Shown: one piece after another, positions 6,769-7,068 of the stretch
Numbering within the stretch: the stretch's first letter is position 1
Layout: the number at the start of each line of letters is the position of its first letter
DNA from: Spirosoma sp.
GTDB taxonomy: Bacteria; Bacteroidota; Bacteroidia; Cytophagales; Spirosomataceae
Direction of reading: 5' to 3'
DNA: 7,068 nucleotides
Assembly (NCBI GenBank): GCA_025351545.1
Contig: JANXVQ010000043.1
Coordinates: 1-7,068, forward strand
The notes under the pieces: model-generated
What the model saw: the letters and a program-made list of their open reading frames with translations, nothing else
What the model was told of the DNA's origin: nothing
Databases searched by the model: none
Translations under genes and position numbers: made by a program

Positions 6769-7068
6769 TGGTTTTCGCAGGATGAGTATGTGACGCTGAT
6801 TCGTGATTGGAAGGTGGTTTTTTCGATGCGAATCGTTGGGCCAGTTTTGCAAATAGAATATATAAGCCGGGCACCAGAACCAGCCCGAACACGGTGCCAA
6901 TGAGCATGCCGCCCGCAGCCGCCGTACCGATGGACCGGTTGCCTACCGCGCCGGCGCCAGACGCAATACAAAGCGGAATAAGTCCGGCAATGAAGGCCAG
7001 TGAGGTCATCAGAATGGGGCGCAATCGTGTCACAGCACCTTCAATCGCGGCTTTCACAATGGGTAGTC
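6743..7068 (-). CDS. RND efflux pump inner-membrane transporter (HAE1/AcrB-like), C-terminal fragment
   Basis: Only the last 107 residues are in the window; the gene continues past the right edge. The sequence PIVKAAIEGAVTRLRPILMT, then a membrane segment (SLAFIAGLIPLCI), a GAGAVGNRSIGT loop, GGMLIGT and a final membrane segment (VFGLVLVPGLYILF), is the hallmark end of proton-driven RND exporters such as AcrB (last two transmembrane helices). A charged, His-rich cytoplasmic tail of about 30 residues follows, ending LLEQE. The reading frame is open to the edge, so a GTG at 7057 is internal and not a start. The stop lies inside the downstream outer-membrane factor gene, fitting the usual order of fusion protein, pump, channel. 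Drug (HAE1) rather than heavy-metal type is suggested by the motif wording but is not certain from this piece. Confidence 0.95.
   Translation of the reverse strand, partial: LPIVKAAIEGAVTRLRPILMTSLAFIAGLIPLCIASGAGAVGNRSIGTAAAGGMLIGTVFGLVLVPGLYILFAKLAQRFASKKPPSNHESASHTHPAKTNDVLLEQE

Noticed and set aside
6769..6900. 44-residue N-terminal extension of the outer-membrane channel
   Set aside because: It would place the lipoprotein signal and lipobox internally and overlap the pump gene by over 150 bases; the ATG at 6768 gives a normal lipoprotein.

Overview
The window looks like chromosomal DNA from a Bacteroidota bacterium, most likely a Cytophagales member near Spirosoma (inference). The reasons are a Bacteroidota-type putative porin, Bacteroidota-style LpxK and o-succinylbenzoate synthase sequences, no convincing Shine-Dalgarno sites, and octamers matching the Bacteroidota -7 promoter consensus TAnnTTTG. 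It is densely coded: six protein genes fill almost all of it, and no gene-free stretch reaches 300 bases. I see no tRNA, rRNA, CRISPR array, insertion sequence or phage gene.

Left part (1-2487, minus strand): lpxK, the lipid A 4'-kinase, is followed 52 bases downstream by a large outer-membrane beta-barrel protein of the putative porin type, whose C-terminus runs off the left edge. Both concern the outer membrane. The porin gene is open across the whole left edge (1-1370).

Centre (2573-5203, plus strand): divergently from lpxK runs menC (o-succinylbenzoate synthase, menaquinone pathway). Fifteen bases after its stop comes a 504-residue XRE-type regulator starting with TTG. The regulator resembles the RamB/PrpR (short-chain acyl regulator) type: an N-terminal helix-turn-helix, a degenerate IrrE-like peptidase fold and a C-terminal three-cysteine motif. 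The 85-base lpxK/menC gap holds a perfect 15-bp palindrome carrying a -7-like octamer on each strand, suggesting overlapping divergent promoters.

Right part (5308-7068, minus strand): the end of a tripartite efflux operon. The C-terminal end of an RND (HAE1/AcrB-like) inner-membrane pump overlaps the start of a NodT/OprM-type outer-membrane lipoprotein channel. The membrane-fusion protein is expected beyond the right edge. This operon converges on the menC-regulator unit, and the 104-base gap contains a strong inverted repeat that could terminate both.

Most of the window is ordinary core-genome content. The points that deserve a second look are the palindromic divergent promoter, the menC-linked cysteine-bearing regulator with its TTG start, and the convergent hairpin. 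I found no evidence of a wholly new system.
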